A stretch of DNA of 64,000 nucleotides from DASQZT01 sp963728965 (GTDB lineage: Bacteria > Acidobacteriota > Terriglobia > Bryobacterales > Bryobacteraceae). The notes under the pieces are model-generated. The model ran no database searches and was not told the DNA's origin. It saw only the letters and a list, made by a program, of their open reading frames with translations. The number at the start of each line of letters is the position of its first letter. The first letter of the stretch is position 1. Where the stretch lies: positions 62,001 to 126,000 of the forward strand of contig CAVSMH010000009.1 of NCBI GenBank assembly GCA_963728965.1, in the 5' to 3' direction. A program made the translations under genes and the position numbers. Shown here piece by piece: positions 18,023-25,331 of the stretch.

Positions 18023-19045
18023 TCAAGGTTTGTAAGTCCTGGACTCGCCGGTCCGTGAGTTCGTCACCACCAGCGTGCCGTTTTTGTCGGCGGATACCTT
18101 GATCCATTTGCCGTCGGGCGAATTCTGCAGATTGGCGAGGAACTCGTCGGGCGGGTTGTCGTTGGGCGCGTTGGCGGACCAGTGGGTCATGTAGAGCGCC
18201 TGCATGCCCGGCGCGGCGCGGAGCATCTTCACCACGGACGCGGCGCCAATCTTGCGGGGGCCGTTGTTCATCACGGCCACGCGGGCGTGGATGGCGTTGA
18301 CTAGCGCAGGCGAGTTGGAGATGTCGTTGCCGTGGTGATTGACCATGAACAGGTCCACCGTGCCGATCGGGTTGTTGGGGCACATCATTTGCATTTCCCG
18401 ATTCCAGGTGAGGTCGCCCATGTCGAGCATGCGGAATTTTCCGAAGGTGAGCAGCATGCTTACGGAGTTGCCGTTCTCGGAGTTATCCTCGTTGACGCGG
18501 CCCCAAGTCTTGGGCTGAACGCCATCGCAGGCGGGATTGAGAGCGCCGGCGCCCTCGAGCGGAGTCCGGATGGCCTGGCCGGCGGCGCCGAGCACGAGAA
18601 CGTCCACTCCTTTGAAATGGATCTTGTCGCCGGGCCGGGCAACCTGGTGTTTGGCCTTTGCCCAGAGTTCGTCGTAAGCCTTGACGGCAGCGGTGGTGCG
18701 GGGATCGCTGACCGCGGCCGGCCCGTGGTCCACGAACAGGGCCACCGGGATCTTCCCCACCAGGGACGGCGCGTTGTTCACGTGGTCCAGGTCGTAGTGG
18801 GTCATCACCAGGATATCGATTTTCTTCACTCCGGCCGCCTGGCACGCTTCGAGGATGCGATTGGTGTCGCGATCGTTATTGCCGGGAAAACCGGTGTCGA
18901 TGAGCATCGACTGGCCCGAGGGAGAGAGGAGGAGCACGGACTTGCCGCCTTCCGTGTCGATGACCCACATGTCGAGAGTCTCGGCCGCGGGGAGGATCGG
19001 TAGGAAAAAGACGCTGCACACTGCAGCCAGCAGGACGCTTCTCAT
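18023..19045 (-). CDS. Secreted metallo-beta-lactamase-fold hydrolase (ComEC-like)
   Basis: 340 residues with a Sec signal peptide (LLAAVCSVFFLPILPAAE). The metallo-beta-lactamase fold is shown by LLIDTGFPGNN-like text early on, the metal motif THYDLDHVN (HxxxDH, about residues 81-86), a later DLTWN with the metal-bridging Asp, and MVNHHGNDIS giving another histidine ligand. The arrangement (DMWVIDTEGG...SVLLLSPSGQSMLIDTG) is like the C-terminal domain of ComEC and its free-standing relatives. ComEC-type domains are thought to act on nucleic acids, but free-standing secreted versions have no agreed substrate. It is first in the operon with the two glycosidases, so a role in polymer breakdown is possible but unproven. 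Confidence 0.82.
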   Translation of the reverse strand: MRSVLLAAVCSVFFLPILPAAETLDMWVIDTEGGKSVLLLSPSGQSMLIDTGFPGNNDRDTNRILEACQAAGVKKIDILVMTHYDLDHVNNAPSLVGKIPVALFVDHGPAAVSDPRTTAAVKAYDELWAKAKHQVARPGDKIHFKGVDVLVLGAAGQAIRTPLEGAGALNPACDGVQPKTWGRVNEDNSENGNSVSMLLTFGKFRMLDMGDLTWNREMQMMCPNNPIGTVDLFMVNHHGNDISNSPALVNAIHARVAVMNNGPRKIGAASVVKMLRAAPGMQALYMTHWSANAPNDNPPDEFLANLQNSPDGKWIKVSADKNGTLVVTNSRTGESRTYKP

Positions 19046-19129
19046 GGCGCAAATGGTAGCAACTCACTCGGGCGGGTTCAATGCGCCCGCGCCGCGGGTC
19101 ACGTACACTGTTGCGAGGAGATATGGCAA

Positions 19130-19336
19130 ATGGCAGGAATCTATAAAATTCTGGAAATCGTCGGCACTTCTCCGTTGAGCTTTGCCGAGGCCGTGAAAGC
19201 CGGGGTGGCCGAAGCGTCGAAGACCGTCCGCCATATGGACTGGTTCGAGGTGGTGGAAGAGCGTGGCCGGATTGTCGATAGCGAAGTGAAAGAGTTTCAG
19301 GTCACCATTAAAATCGGCTTCAAGCTGGAACGCTGA
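19130..19336 (+). CDS. Dodecin family flavin-binding protein
   Basis: 68 residues, the typical dodecin size. AGGAG sits 9 bases before the ATG. The sequence follows the family closely: YKILEIVGTSPLSFAEAVK, then VRHMDWFEVVEERG with the tryptophan that stacks on the flavin isoalloxazine ring, and FQVTIKIGFKLE as the last strand. Dodecins assemble into hollow dodecamers that store or buffer riboflavin/FMN in the cytoplasm. The gene is monocistronic, divergent from the metallo-beta-lactamase-fold gene and convergent with the aldo/keto reductase gene 7 bp away. Confidence 0.95.
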   Translation: MAGIYKILEIVGTSPLSFAEAVKAGVAEASKTVRHMDWFEVVEERGRIVDSEVKEFQVTIKIGFKLER

Positions 19337-19342
19337 CCACAA

Positions 19343-20275
19343 TTACACCTTTTTCCAATACTCCATGGTCGGGCCGCTATAGACGCCCTGCCCGACGATG
19401 GCCTTGCGCCGGATGGAGGCCAGTTCCTCCGTGCCCAGCGGCTTGAACGACTGGGCGGTGCGAACGTTGTCCTCCATCTGCCCCTGGGTGCCGGCGCCGC
19501 AGATAGCCACATGGACGGGCATGCTCAAGGTGTAGGTCAGGCACTCGCGCGGACTGAGGGCGCGCAGCAGAAAGGCCTTGCAGAACACTTTGATGGCCTG
19601 AATGCCGATGCCCTTCCCGACGGCGACCGGCAGCGAGGTGTTCTCGAAGCTGAGGTAGGCGTGATCGGCGGCGTGCACGGGCATCAGCACGGAATCCCAC
19701 CCGTCGTAGGCTTTGAGCAGGGCTGCGTGTGTCTGTGGATCGAAATGGCCGGTGAAGCCGATGAAGCGGCACTTGCCTGCTTTCTTGGCCGCTTCGAACG
19801 CTTCCATTGCGCCCTGGGGGCCGAGGATGCGATCGATGTCCGCCGGCGTCCGCACGTCGTGCATCTGCCAGATATCCAGGTAGTCGGTTTTGAGCGTGCG
19901 GAGCGACAGGGCCAGTTCCTGTTCGGCCTCGAGCCTCGACTTTTTGGTGCTCTTGCTGGTGAGGAAGACGTTCTTGCGGACGCCCTCCAAGCCAATGCCA
20001 TAGGCTTCTTCGGCCTTGCCTCCCCAATACGAGCGGGCACAATCGAAATAGGTCAGCCCGAGATCGTACATTTTCCGGATGTGCGAGGCCGCTTCGGCGA
20101 CGTCGGGGTGCAGGTCCATCCGCGCGCCGCCTTGCGCGATGATGGAAACGCGAACGCCGGTTTTGCCATAGACTCTGGTGGGGATGTCGCCGGCTTTGGG
20201 GCGCGGCGGCCGGGCATGCGCCCCGGTCAAGCCGAGTCCCGTGAATGCGCCCCCTACAAACGCTCTTCGCTTCAT
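19343..20275 (-). CDS. Aldo/keto reductase with Tat-type leader
   Basis: 310 residues. The leader MKRRAFVGGAFTGLGLTG has twin arginines and a short hydrophobic stretch, so Tat export is likely. The aldo/keto reductase fold shows the catalytic tetrad in context: Asp and Tyr in YFDCARSYWGGKAEE, Lys in VFLTSKSTKK, and His in DIWQMHDV. A later IGIQAIKVF and the EELASIRRK C-terminus fit the fold. These enzymes reduce carbonyls with NADPH. In exported members the redox partner is unclear, since NADPH is not available in the periplasm unless bound before export. The gene is isolated, with 135 bp of plain sequence before tex. Confidence 0.9.
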   Translation of the reverse strand: MKRRAFVGGAFTGLGLTGAHARPPRPKAGDIPTRVYGKTGVRVSIIAQGGARMDLHPDVAEAASHIRKMYDLGLTYFDCARSYWGGKAEEAYGIGLEGVRKNVFLTSKSTKKSRLEAEQELALSLRTLKTDYLDIWQMHDVRTPADIDRILGPQGAMEAFEAAKKAGKCRFIGFTGHFDPQTHAALLKAYDGWDSVLMPVHAADHAYLSFENTSLPVAVGKGIGIQAIKVFCKAFLLRALSPRECLTYTLSMPVHVAICGAGTQGQMEDNVRTAQSFKPLGTEELASIRRKAIVGQGVYSGPTMEYWKKV

Positions 20276-20410
20276 GGTGAACGCTCCTTACGTGTCTGAA
20301 GGCGGGAGAAAATATCGCTGCGGAAAAGGCGAGAAGACAAATCTCGCCGCGACGGGCACGAGTGCCTGCCCCGCGTCCAGCGGCTTGCGCCGATCGACAT
20401 GTCCCGCAGT

Positions 20411-22681
20411 TTATCGCACTTTGAACCGGGAACTCAGGGTCGAAAGCTGATCGTCAAGCGAGACCTTTTTCGGTTCGGGCCGCGCCGCGTGCTTGCGGGC
20501 GGGCTCCGCGGCCGGCTCGAGCGCCTTCATGGAAAGCGCAATGCGCTTCGCCTTCGGGTCGACATTCAGGACCTGCACTTTGACGATCTGGCCGGCTTTC
20601 ACCACTTCGCTCGCATCCTTCACGAAGCGGTTGGCCAGCTCGCTCACGTGGACAAGGCCATCCTGGTGAACGCCCACGTCCACGAAGGCGCCGAACCGGG
20701 TGACATTCGTGACCACACCCTCCAGGGTCATTCCGGGTTTGAGGTCGGCCAGCTCCTTCACGTCGTCGCGCCATTGCGGGGCGACGAACTTCTCGCGCGG
20801 GTCGCGTCCGGGCTTGCGGAGCTCCTCGCGGATATCGCCCAGGGTGTACATGCCCACGGTTTCCGTGGCAAAGCCCTCCAGCTTCACCTTTTCGACGAGG
20901 TCCGGTTTGGTAATCAGCTCGGCGACGGTGACGCCCAGAGAGGCCGCCATCTTCTCTACGATGGCGTACGATTCCGGATGGACCGCGGTCACGTCGAGCG
21001 GATTGTCGCCACCGCGAATGCGCAGGAAGCCGGCTGCCTGCTCAAAGGTCTTAGGGCCGAAACCGGATACCGCGGTGAGCTGGACGCGCGAGCGGAATTT
21101 GCCGTGCTGATTGCGGTACTCCACCATCTTTAGCGCGGTCCGCTCGTTGATTCCCGCGACATAGCGCAGCAGCGCCCACGACGCGGTATTTAGGTCCACC
21201 CCCACGCGATTGACGCAGGATTCCACGGTAGCTTCGAGGCTCTGCTTCAGGCGGCGCTGGTCCACGTCGTGCTGGTACTGCCCCACGCCGATCGATTTCG
21301 GATCGACCTTGACGAGCTCGGAGAGGGGGTCCTGCAAGCGGCGCGCGATCGAGATCGCGCCGCGAATGGTGAGGTCGAGATCGGGGAACTCCTGGCGCGC
21401 GATTTCGGAGGCCGAATACACCGAGGCGCCGGACTCGCTCACCGTGACCGAGAAAATTTTCGCCAGGTTCGCCTGGCGCAGGAAGTCCTGAACGAACGCC
21501 GCGGTTTCGCGCGAGGCCGTGCCGTTGCCGATGGCGATGGCCTGCACGTTCTGCCGGGCGATGAGCGATGCCAGTATCTTGACCGAGCCCGCCAAATCGT
21601 TCCGCGGCTCGAAGGGGTAGATGACGGCATTCTCGAGGAACTTGCCGGTGTTGTCCACGACGGCGATTTTGCAGCCGGTGCGGATTCCGGGATCGATGGC
21701 GAGCACGGTGAGCATGCCCGCGGGGGGTGCGAGGAGCAGGTTTTCGAGATTCTCGCGGAACACCTTGATGGCTTCTTCGTCCGACCGGTCCTTGAGCTCC
21801 AGACGCACTTCGGTCTGGATGGATGGATTCAGGAGGCGGTCGTAGGAATCCGCGATCGCCTCCTCCAGGTGCGGAACCCACTCGCCGGGCGCGCGGACTA
21901 CTTGCGAGCGCAGCCAGGCGAGCGGTTTCTGCGGATCGAGCTCGATTTCGAAACTCAGCACGCCTTCCTTGGCGCCGCGGCGGATGGCCAGCATGCGGTG
22001 CGAGGGGATTTTCGCGGCAGGCTCGCTGTACTGGGCGTACATCTGGAATTTGCGTTCGGGATCGGCGGCACCCTCGATGGCGCGGCTGGCGACGATCCCT
22101 TCGGCCATCATCATGCCCCGCACCGCCTTCCGGAACCCGGCGTTTTCGCTGATCCATTCGGCGACGATGTGGCGGGCGCCGGCGAGCGCATCGAGGACGG
22201 TGGGCACGCCGTTCTCGTCGCTGACGTAAGCTGCCGCGATAGCCTCGAGCGGCTCCGCGCCGGGCTTCTGGTCCCACAGGAACTGCGCCAGCGGCTCCAG
22301 GCCACGCTCGCGCGCGATGGACGCCTTGGTGCGGCGCTTCGGCTTGTAGGGCAGGTAGAGGTCCTCGATCTCGGTCTTCTCCAGGGCGGCTTCGATGCGG
22401 GCCCGCAAGTCGGGAGTCAGCTTGCCCTGCTCGCCGATGGACTGAAGCACGGTTTTCCGGCGGTCTTCGAGCTCGCGGAAGTATTCCAGCTTGTCCTGCA
22501 CGTCGCGAATCTGCACTTCGTCGAGGTTGCCGGTGGCCTCCTTGCGATAGCGCGCAATGAAGGGCACGGTGGAGCCATCGTCGAGAAGCCCGATCACCGA
22601 CGCCAGGCTTTTCAGGGCGATGTTGAGTTGTTTGGAAATATGGACCAGTACGGAGGTAGGAAGCGCTTTGAGTTCGGCCAT
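20411..22681 (-). CDS. tex: Tex-family RNA-binding transcription accessory protein
   Basis: 756 residues, normal for Tex. It binds nucleic acid in the cytoplasm and affects transcription and stress tolerance. Recognised parts in order: the N-terminal helical Tex domain (TVPFIARYRKEATGNLDE, and IEDLYLPYKPKRRTKA at about 105-120), a YqgF/RNase H-like domain around residues 320-450 (VLAIDPGIRTGCK, IAIGNGTASRET), a helix-hairpin-helix region around 500-560 (GVDLNTASWALLRYVAGI, SGFGPKTFEQAAGF), and a C-terminal S1 domain (about 640-715; GVVTNVTRFGAFVDVG, HVSEL). A basic tail follows. It is divergent from the small secreted-protein gene. Confidence 0.97.
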   Translation of the reverse strand: MAELKALPTSVLVHISKQLNIALKSLASVIGLLDDGSTVPFIARYRKEATGNLDEVQIRDVQDKLEYFRELEDRRKTVLQSIGEQGKLTPDLRARIEAALEKTEIEDLYLPYKPKRRTKASIARERGLEPLAQFLWDQKPGAEPLEAIAAAYVSDENGVPTVLDALAGARHIVAEWISENAGFRKAVRGMMMAEGIVASRAIEGAADPERKFQMYAQYSEPAAKIPSHRMLAIRRGAKEGVLSFEIELDPQKPLAWLRSQVVRAPGEWVPHLEEAIADSYDRLLNPSIQTEVRLELKDRSDEEAIKVFRENLENLLLAPPAGMLTVLAIDPGIRTGCKIAVVDNTGKFLENAVIYPFEPRNDLAGSVKILASLIARQNVQAIAIGNGTASRETAAFVQDFLRQANLAKIFSVTVSESGASVYSASEIARQEFPDLDLTIRGAISIARRLQDPLSELVKVDPKSIGVGQYQHDVDQRRLKQSLEATVESCVNRVGVDLNTASWALLRYVAGINERTALKMVEYRNQHGKFRSRVQLTAVSGFGPKTFEQAAGFLRIRGGDNPLDVTAVHPESYAIVEKMAASLGVTVAELITKPDLVEKVKLEGFATETVGMYTLGDIREELRKPGRDPREKFVAPQWRDDVKELADLKPGMTLEGVVTNVTRFGAFVDVGVHQDGLVHVSELANRFVKDASEVVKAGQIVKVQVLNVDPKAKRIALSMKALEPAAEPARKHAARPEPKKVSLDDQLSTLSSRFKVR

Positions 22682-22702
22682 AGGTCCCGTGGAAATCTCA
22701 TC

Positions 22703-22729
22703 ATGACACAGGACGGGTTCTGCTAGACT
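22703..22729 (+). promoter_or_regulatory. Candidate sigma-70 promoter with extended -10
   Basis: TAGACT at 22724-22729 is preceded by TGC (extended -10), and ATGACA (22703-22708) may serve as -35 with a short 15-base spacer. The 12-mer TGCTAGACTGGG here recurs exactly in front of the tRNA-Pro gene, which supports promoter function. The next gene starts at 22753. Confidence 0.35.
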
Positions 22730-22752
22730 GGGCGCGAACGAAGGAAACGCTT

Positions 22753-23175
22753 ATGTCACGATTTCTCTTTTTGGTGCTTGCGGCTGCCGCGGCACTGGCA
22801 GCGAACGATCCCTGGGCCAAGGTGAAAGACCTCAAGAGCGGCACCGAACTGCGGGTGTTCAAAAAGGGTACGGCGCAACCGGTGATGGCGAAGATGGACG
22901 AAGCCAACGACGAGCGGCTGGTTGTGGTGGTGAAGAACGAGCAGATCGCGATTGCCAGGGCGGATATCGACCGCCTGGACTATCGTCCGTCGAAACGCAC
23001 CAGCCGTGTCACAACCCGGACGGAGTCGAAAACCACGGATCCCGATACCAGGCCCGCTCCTCCGGGGTTCGAATCGCGGACGCCTGGAACGTCCTCCTCA
23101 TCGACTGTCAATATTGGTTCCAAACCGGACTTCGAAACGCTCTACCGGCGACCGAAGCCACCGCCCAAGAAGTGA
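22753..23175 (+). CDS. Small secreted hypothetical protein
   Basis: 140 residues, with AAGGAAA before the ATG. A Sec signal peptide (FLFLVLAAAAALAAND) is followed by a compact domain of about 60 residues (WAKVKDLKSGTELRVFKKG, then VKNEQIAIARADIDRLDYR), the kind of small beta-barrel seen in proteins that sense or bind surfaces. The C-terminal third is low-complexity, rich in Ser, Thr and Pro, ending in a basic KPPPKK. I know no function for it. It is divergent from tex and likely monocistronic. Confidence 0.75.
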   Translation: MSRFLFLVLAAAAALAANDPWAKVKDLKSGTELRVFKKGTAQPVMAKMDEANDERLVVVVKNEQIAIARADIDRLDYRPSKRTSRVTTRTESKTTDPDTRPAPPGFESRTPGTSSSSTVNIGSKPDFETLYRRPKPPPKK

Positions 23176-23209
23176 CGCCCGGGGCGTGTCAGAATTACCC
23201 GCGTGTGTG

Positions 23210-23296
23210 TTATCTGCCGATGGCCGGCGGCGTCTGCACCACCGACAACAACAGACAAAACACCACCAAAACCGCGAGACCCGCTGCGACCGCCAT
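23210..23296 (-). CDS. Possible 28-residue single-pass membrane peptide
   Basis: A short open frame reading MAVAAGLAVLVVFCLLLSVV then a polar tail, that is, one transmembrane helix and little else. AGAGG lies about 12 bases before the ATG, farther than ideal. It sits 80 bp after the end of the barrel gene on the same strand, in a 201-bp stretch that is otherwise empty. It could be a real small membrane protein or chance in GC-rich DNA. Confidence 0.3.
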   Translation of the reverse strand: MAVAAGLAVLVVFCLLLSVVQTPPAIGR

Positions 23297-23376
23297 GTTG
23301 TCCACTTACCTCTGCGGGATTGCGTTGCAATTCTCGGGCCGCGGGTGAGACGCTCGGCGATCGAGACCGGCCGCGC

Positions 23377-24585
23377 TTAGAAGCTGTACCGTAGGGTGAG
23401 GATCGCGTGGGAGTTGCGGCGGTATTGGCCCAGGAAATCGCCCTCCGACCCGCGGATCAGAACCAAGCCCGCCGTCACCCGCCAGTGTTGCCCGAACGCC
23501 TGGGTGTACTCCGGCTTCAAATAGGCCCCCCGCCCATTCTGGCGGACGATGGATTCCAGGGCCAAGCCGCGATTTACATCGATGGTATATCCGGCGCGGA
23601 ACACGAAGGCGCGCGTGGAGCCGCGGACGGGCGAGTAGGTGATGGCGGTTCCATGGGCGGTGATGGCCTGCCCGGCATAGCCGCCGACGAAGTTCCACTC
23701 GCCGGATTGCCGCTCCAGTTGAAGGACAAACAGGGCGTACTGGTCGGCCTGCGGGGTGGACGACGTGAAGTACGCAGCCTCGGCTTTGACCGTGACGAGG
23801 GGCAGGGGAACTGCCGCGGCTCCGCCGTACATGCGCATCTGCGGATAGAATCGGGCCACCTCCCCGCGCGGCGGCGGGAACTCGATCTGCGCGCGGTACA
23901 GCGGAAGATGGTCGTACCCGTTGTAGAACGACAGCGAATATTCGGCGGCACGGCCGATGTGGTTCCAGCGGGCGCCGAACTGCGATCCGCCTGGAAAATC
24001 GGGCGGCAACTCGTGGATCGGAATGCCGGCGGGCAGTACGGCCCAACGCTGATTCAACAGGGGTACGCGGCTGGGCGTCAAACGCGGGCAATAGACCAGG
24101 TCGAGAGTGTTCGACTGCAAGCCGTATGTGGCGCGCGCGGCGGTGACGCCGAGGAAGTCGTTGTCCACGACATTGACGAAATCGCGGGGCGCGAACCGAT
24201 CCGTGGGATTGAGTACGTCGGTCTTGCCCCAGCGGATGAACTGCTTGCCGGCTTCGAGGGTGAGCTTGCCCCGGGAATAGGTCAGGCTGAGGCGGCGGAT
24301 CTCGAAAGCGGGACGCCGCCGCTGGCGGTCCCACCAGGAAACGGCCGCCTCCCGCCCGGTTTCCCGGTGCGTGTCGGTTCGTGCGTCGATGGCGCCCGCC
24401 AGCCGGAAGCTCGCCGAGAGTTTATAGAACGCCTCGTAGCGGAACAGCGCCTCGACGATGGCGTGGGAACTGTCCCCCGGAGCCGCCTGCGGGAACAGCA
24501 GCGCGGTGGTTTCGAGGAAGCCTCGCTGGCTGAAGTCCTGCGCGCCTGCCGCCACCAATGCGAGCAGCAGCAGCCAGGATCTCAT
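23377..24585 (-). CDS. Outer-membrane beta-barrel protein (DUF1302-like porin)
   Basis: 402 residues with a short signal peptide (LLLLALVAAGAQ). The body has the features of a large porin-like barrel: alternating strands, GKQFIRWGKTDVLNPTDRF followed by PRDF (a pattern typical of DUF1302-type barrels), and a C-terminus ending LRYSF with the aromatic last residue used for barrel insertion. Its start overlaps the stop of the LolA-like gene by 4 bp (ATGA), so it is the last gene of the operon with the ABC ATPase, the permease and the lipoprotein-sorting-like protein. I infer it is the outer-membrane component of that export or sorting system. Confidence 0.8.
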   Translation of the reverse strand: MRSWLLLLALVAAGAQDFSQRGFLETTALLFPQAAPGDSSHAIVEALFRYEAFYKLSASFRLAGAIDARTDTHRETGREAAVSWWDRQRRRPAFEIRRLSLTYSRGKLTLEAGKQFIRWGKTDVLNPTDRFAPRDFVNVVDNDFLGVTAARATYGLQSNTLDLVYCPRLTPSRVPLLNQRWAVLPAGIPIHELPPDFPGGSQFGARWNHIGRAAEYSLSFYNGYDHLPLYRAQIEFPPPRGEVARFYPQMRMYGGAAAVPLPLVTVKAEAAYFTSSTPQADQYALFVLQLERQSGEWNFVGGYAGQAITAHGTAITYSPVRGSTRAFVFRAGYTIDVNRGLALESIVRQNGRGAYLKPEYTQAFGQHWRVTAGLVLIRGSEGDFLGQYRRNSHAILTLRYSF

Positions 24586-25331
24586 TGCTCTCGCCGCAGC
24601 GCCTGTAGGGTGAAGTCGTCGTCCCGCATGGGGAGGTTGTATTCCAGTTTCAGCAGGCGCAGAATTGTGCGGCTGTGGCGGCGCAGGTCGGTCATTTCGA
24701 GCGCGCAGGCGGTCCAGACGCCTTGCACGTTGCGGACGTCGGTATTGTGCAGGCGGCGGACCACCTGGTCCTTGATGGAGTTCTCGTACTGCACGGGCAC
24801 GTAGTTGTCCTTCCGGATCCAGGTGCGGCTCAGGGTGTATTGGGACACTTTACCCTGCCGGGGCCGCGCTTCGATGCGCCAGCAGGGCGCGCCGTCGATG
24901 GCCTCCTCGCCGGCCAGCTTGAAATCGTACTGGTCCACGTCGCGCTCCTCCAGGTCTTCGAAGCTGAAGTCGGTGCCGAAAAACCGGGTGGAGCGATCCT
25001 GGAGCGCGATGCGCCGGTCGCGGCCGATGGCGGGAGTCCACATCCACTGGTCGGAGGAACGGTCGGGATGATTGATGACCAGCAGCGCCACGCCTTTCAC
25101 CTCGGCGGGTGACGTGAAGCGGAGGATAACTTTGCTGTTGCCGTAGGCGCCGATGCGGAACGACTGCCACGATTTCCTGGTGGTCTTGCCGTTGGCGGCG
25201 ATGACCTCGAGTTCGCCTTCGTAGCGCTGCGAGGTGGAGCGGCCACGGCGTTGCGACTCTTCCACGATCTGGCGAGCGTCCTGGGCGAAGAGCGGGGCGC
25301 AGCAGAGTAAGGCAACCCATGCCTTATTCAT
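24582..25331 (-). CDS. Outer-membrane lipoprotein-sorting-like protein (LolA-like, PF17131 type)
   Basis: 249 residues with a Sec signal peptide (ALLCCAPLFAQD). The mature part follows the LolA-like half-barrel pattern found in proteins annotated as outer-membrane lipoprotein-sorting protein: VILRFTSPAEVKGVALLV, DQWMWTPAIGRDRRI, FGTDFSFEDLEERD, and CWRIEARPRQGK. LolA-fold proteins carry lipids or lipoproteins across the periplasm. It overlaps the permease gene by 8 bp and the barrel gene by 4 bp. The group of ATPase, double-FtsX permease, LolA-like carrier and barrel is a recurring arrangement, and a lipid or lipoprotein transport path is the likeliest role. Confidence 0.88.
   Translation of the reverse strand: MNKAWVALLCCAPLFAQDARQIVEESQRRGRSTSQRYEGELEVIAANGKTTRKSWQSFRIGAYGNSKVILRFTSPAEVKGVALLVINHPDRSSDQWMWTPAIGRDRRIALQDRSTRFFGTDFSFEDLEERDVDQYDFKLAGEEAIDGAPCWRIEARPRQGKVSQYTLSRTWIRKDNYVPVQYENSIKDQVVRRLHNTDVRNVQGVWTACALEMTDLRRHSRTILRLLKLEYNLPMRDDDFTLQALRREQ

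Noticed and set aside
18015..18383. N-terminal extension of the large glycosidase
   Set aside because: Overlaps the metallo-beta-lactamase-fold gene and lacks sense; a signal peptide starts at 18014.
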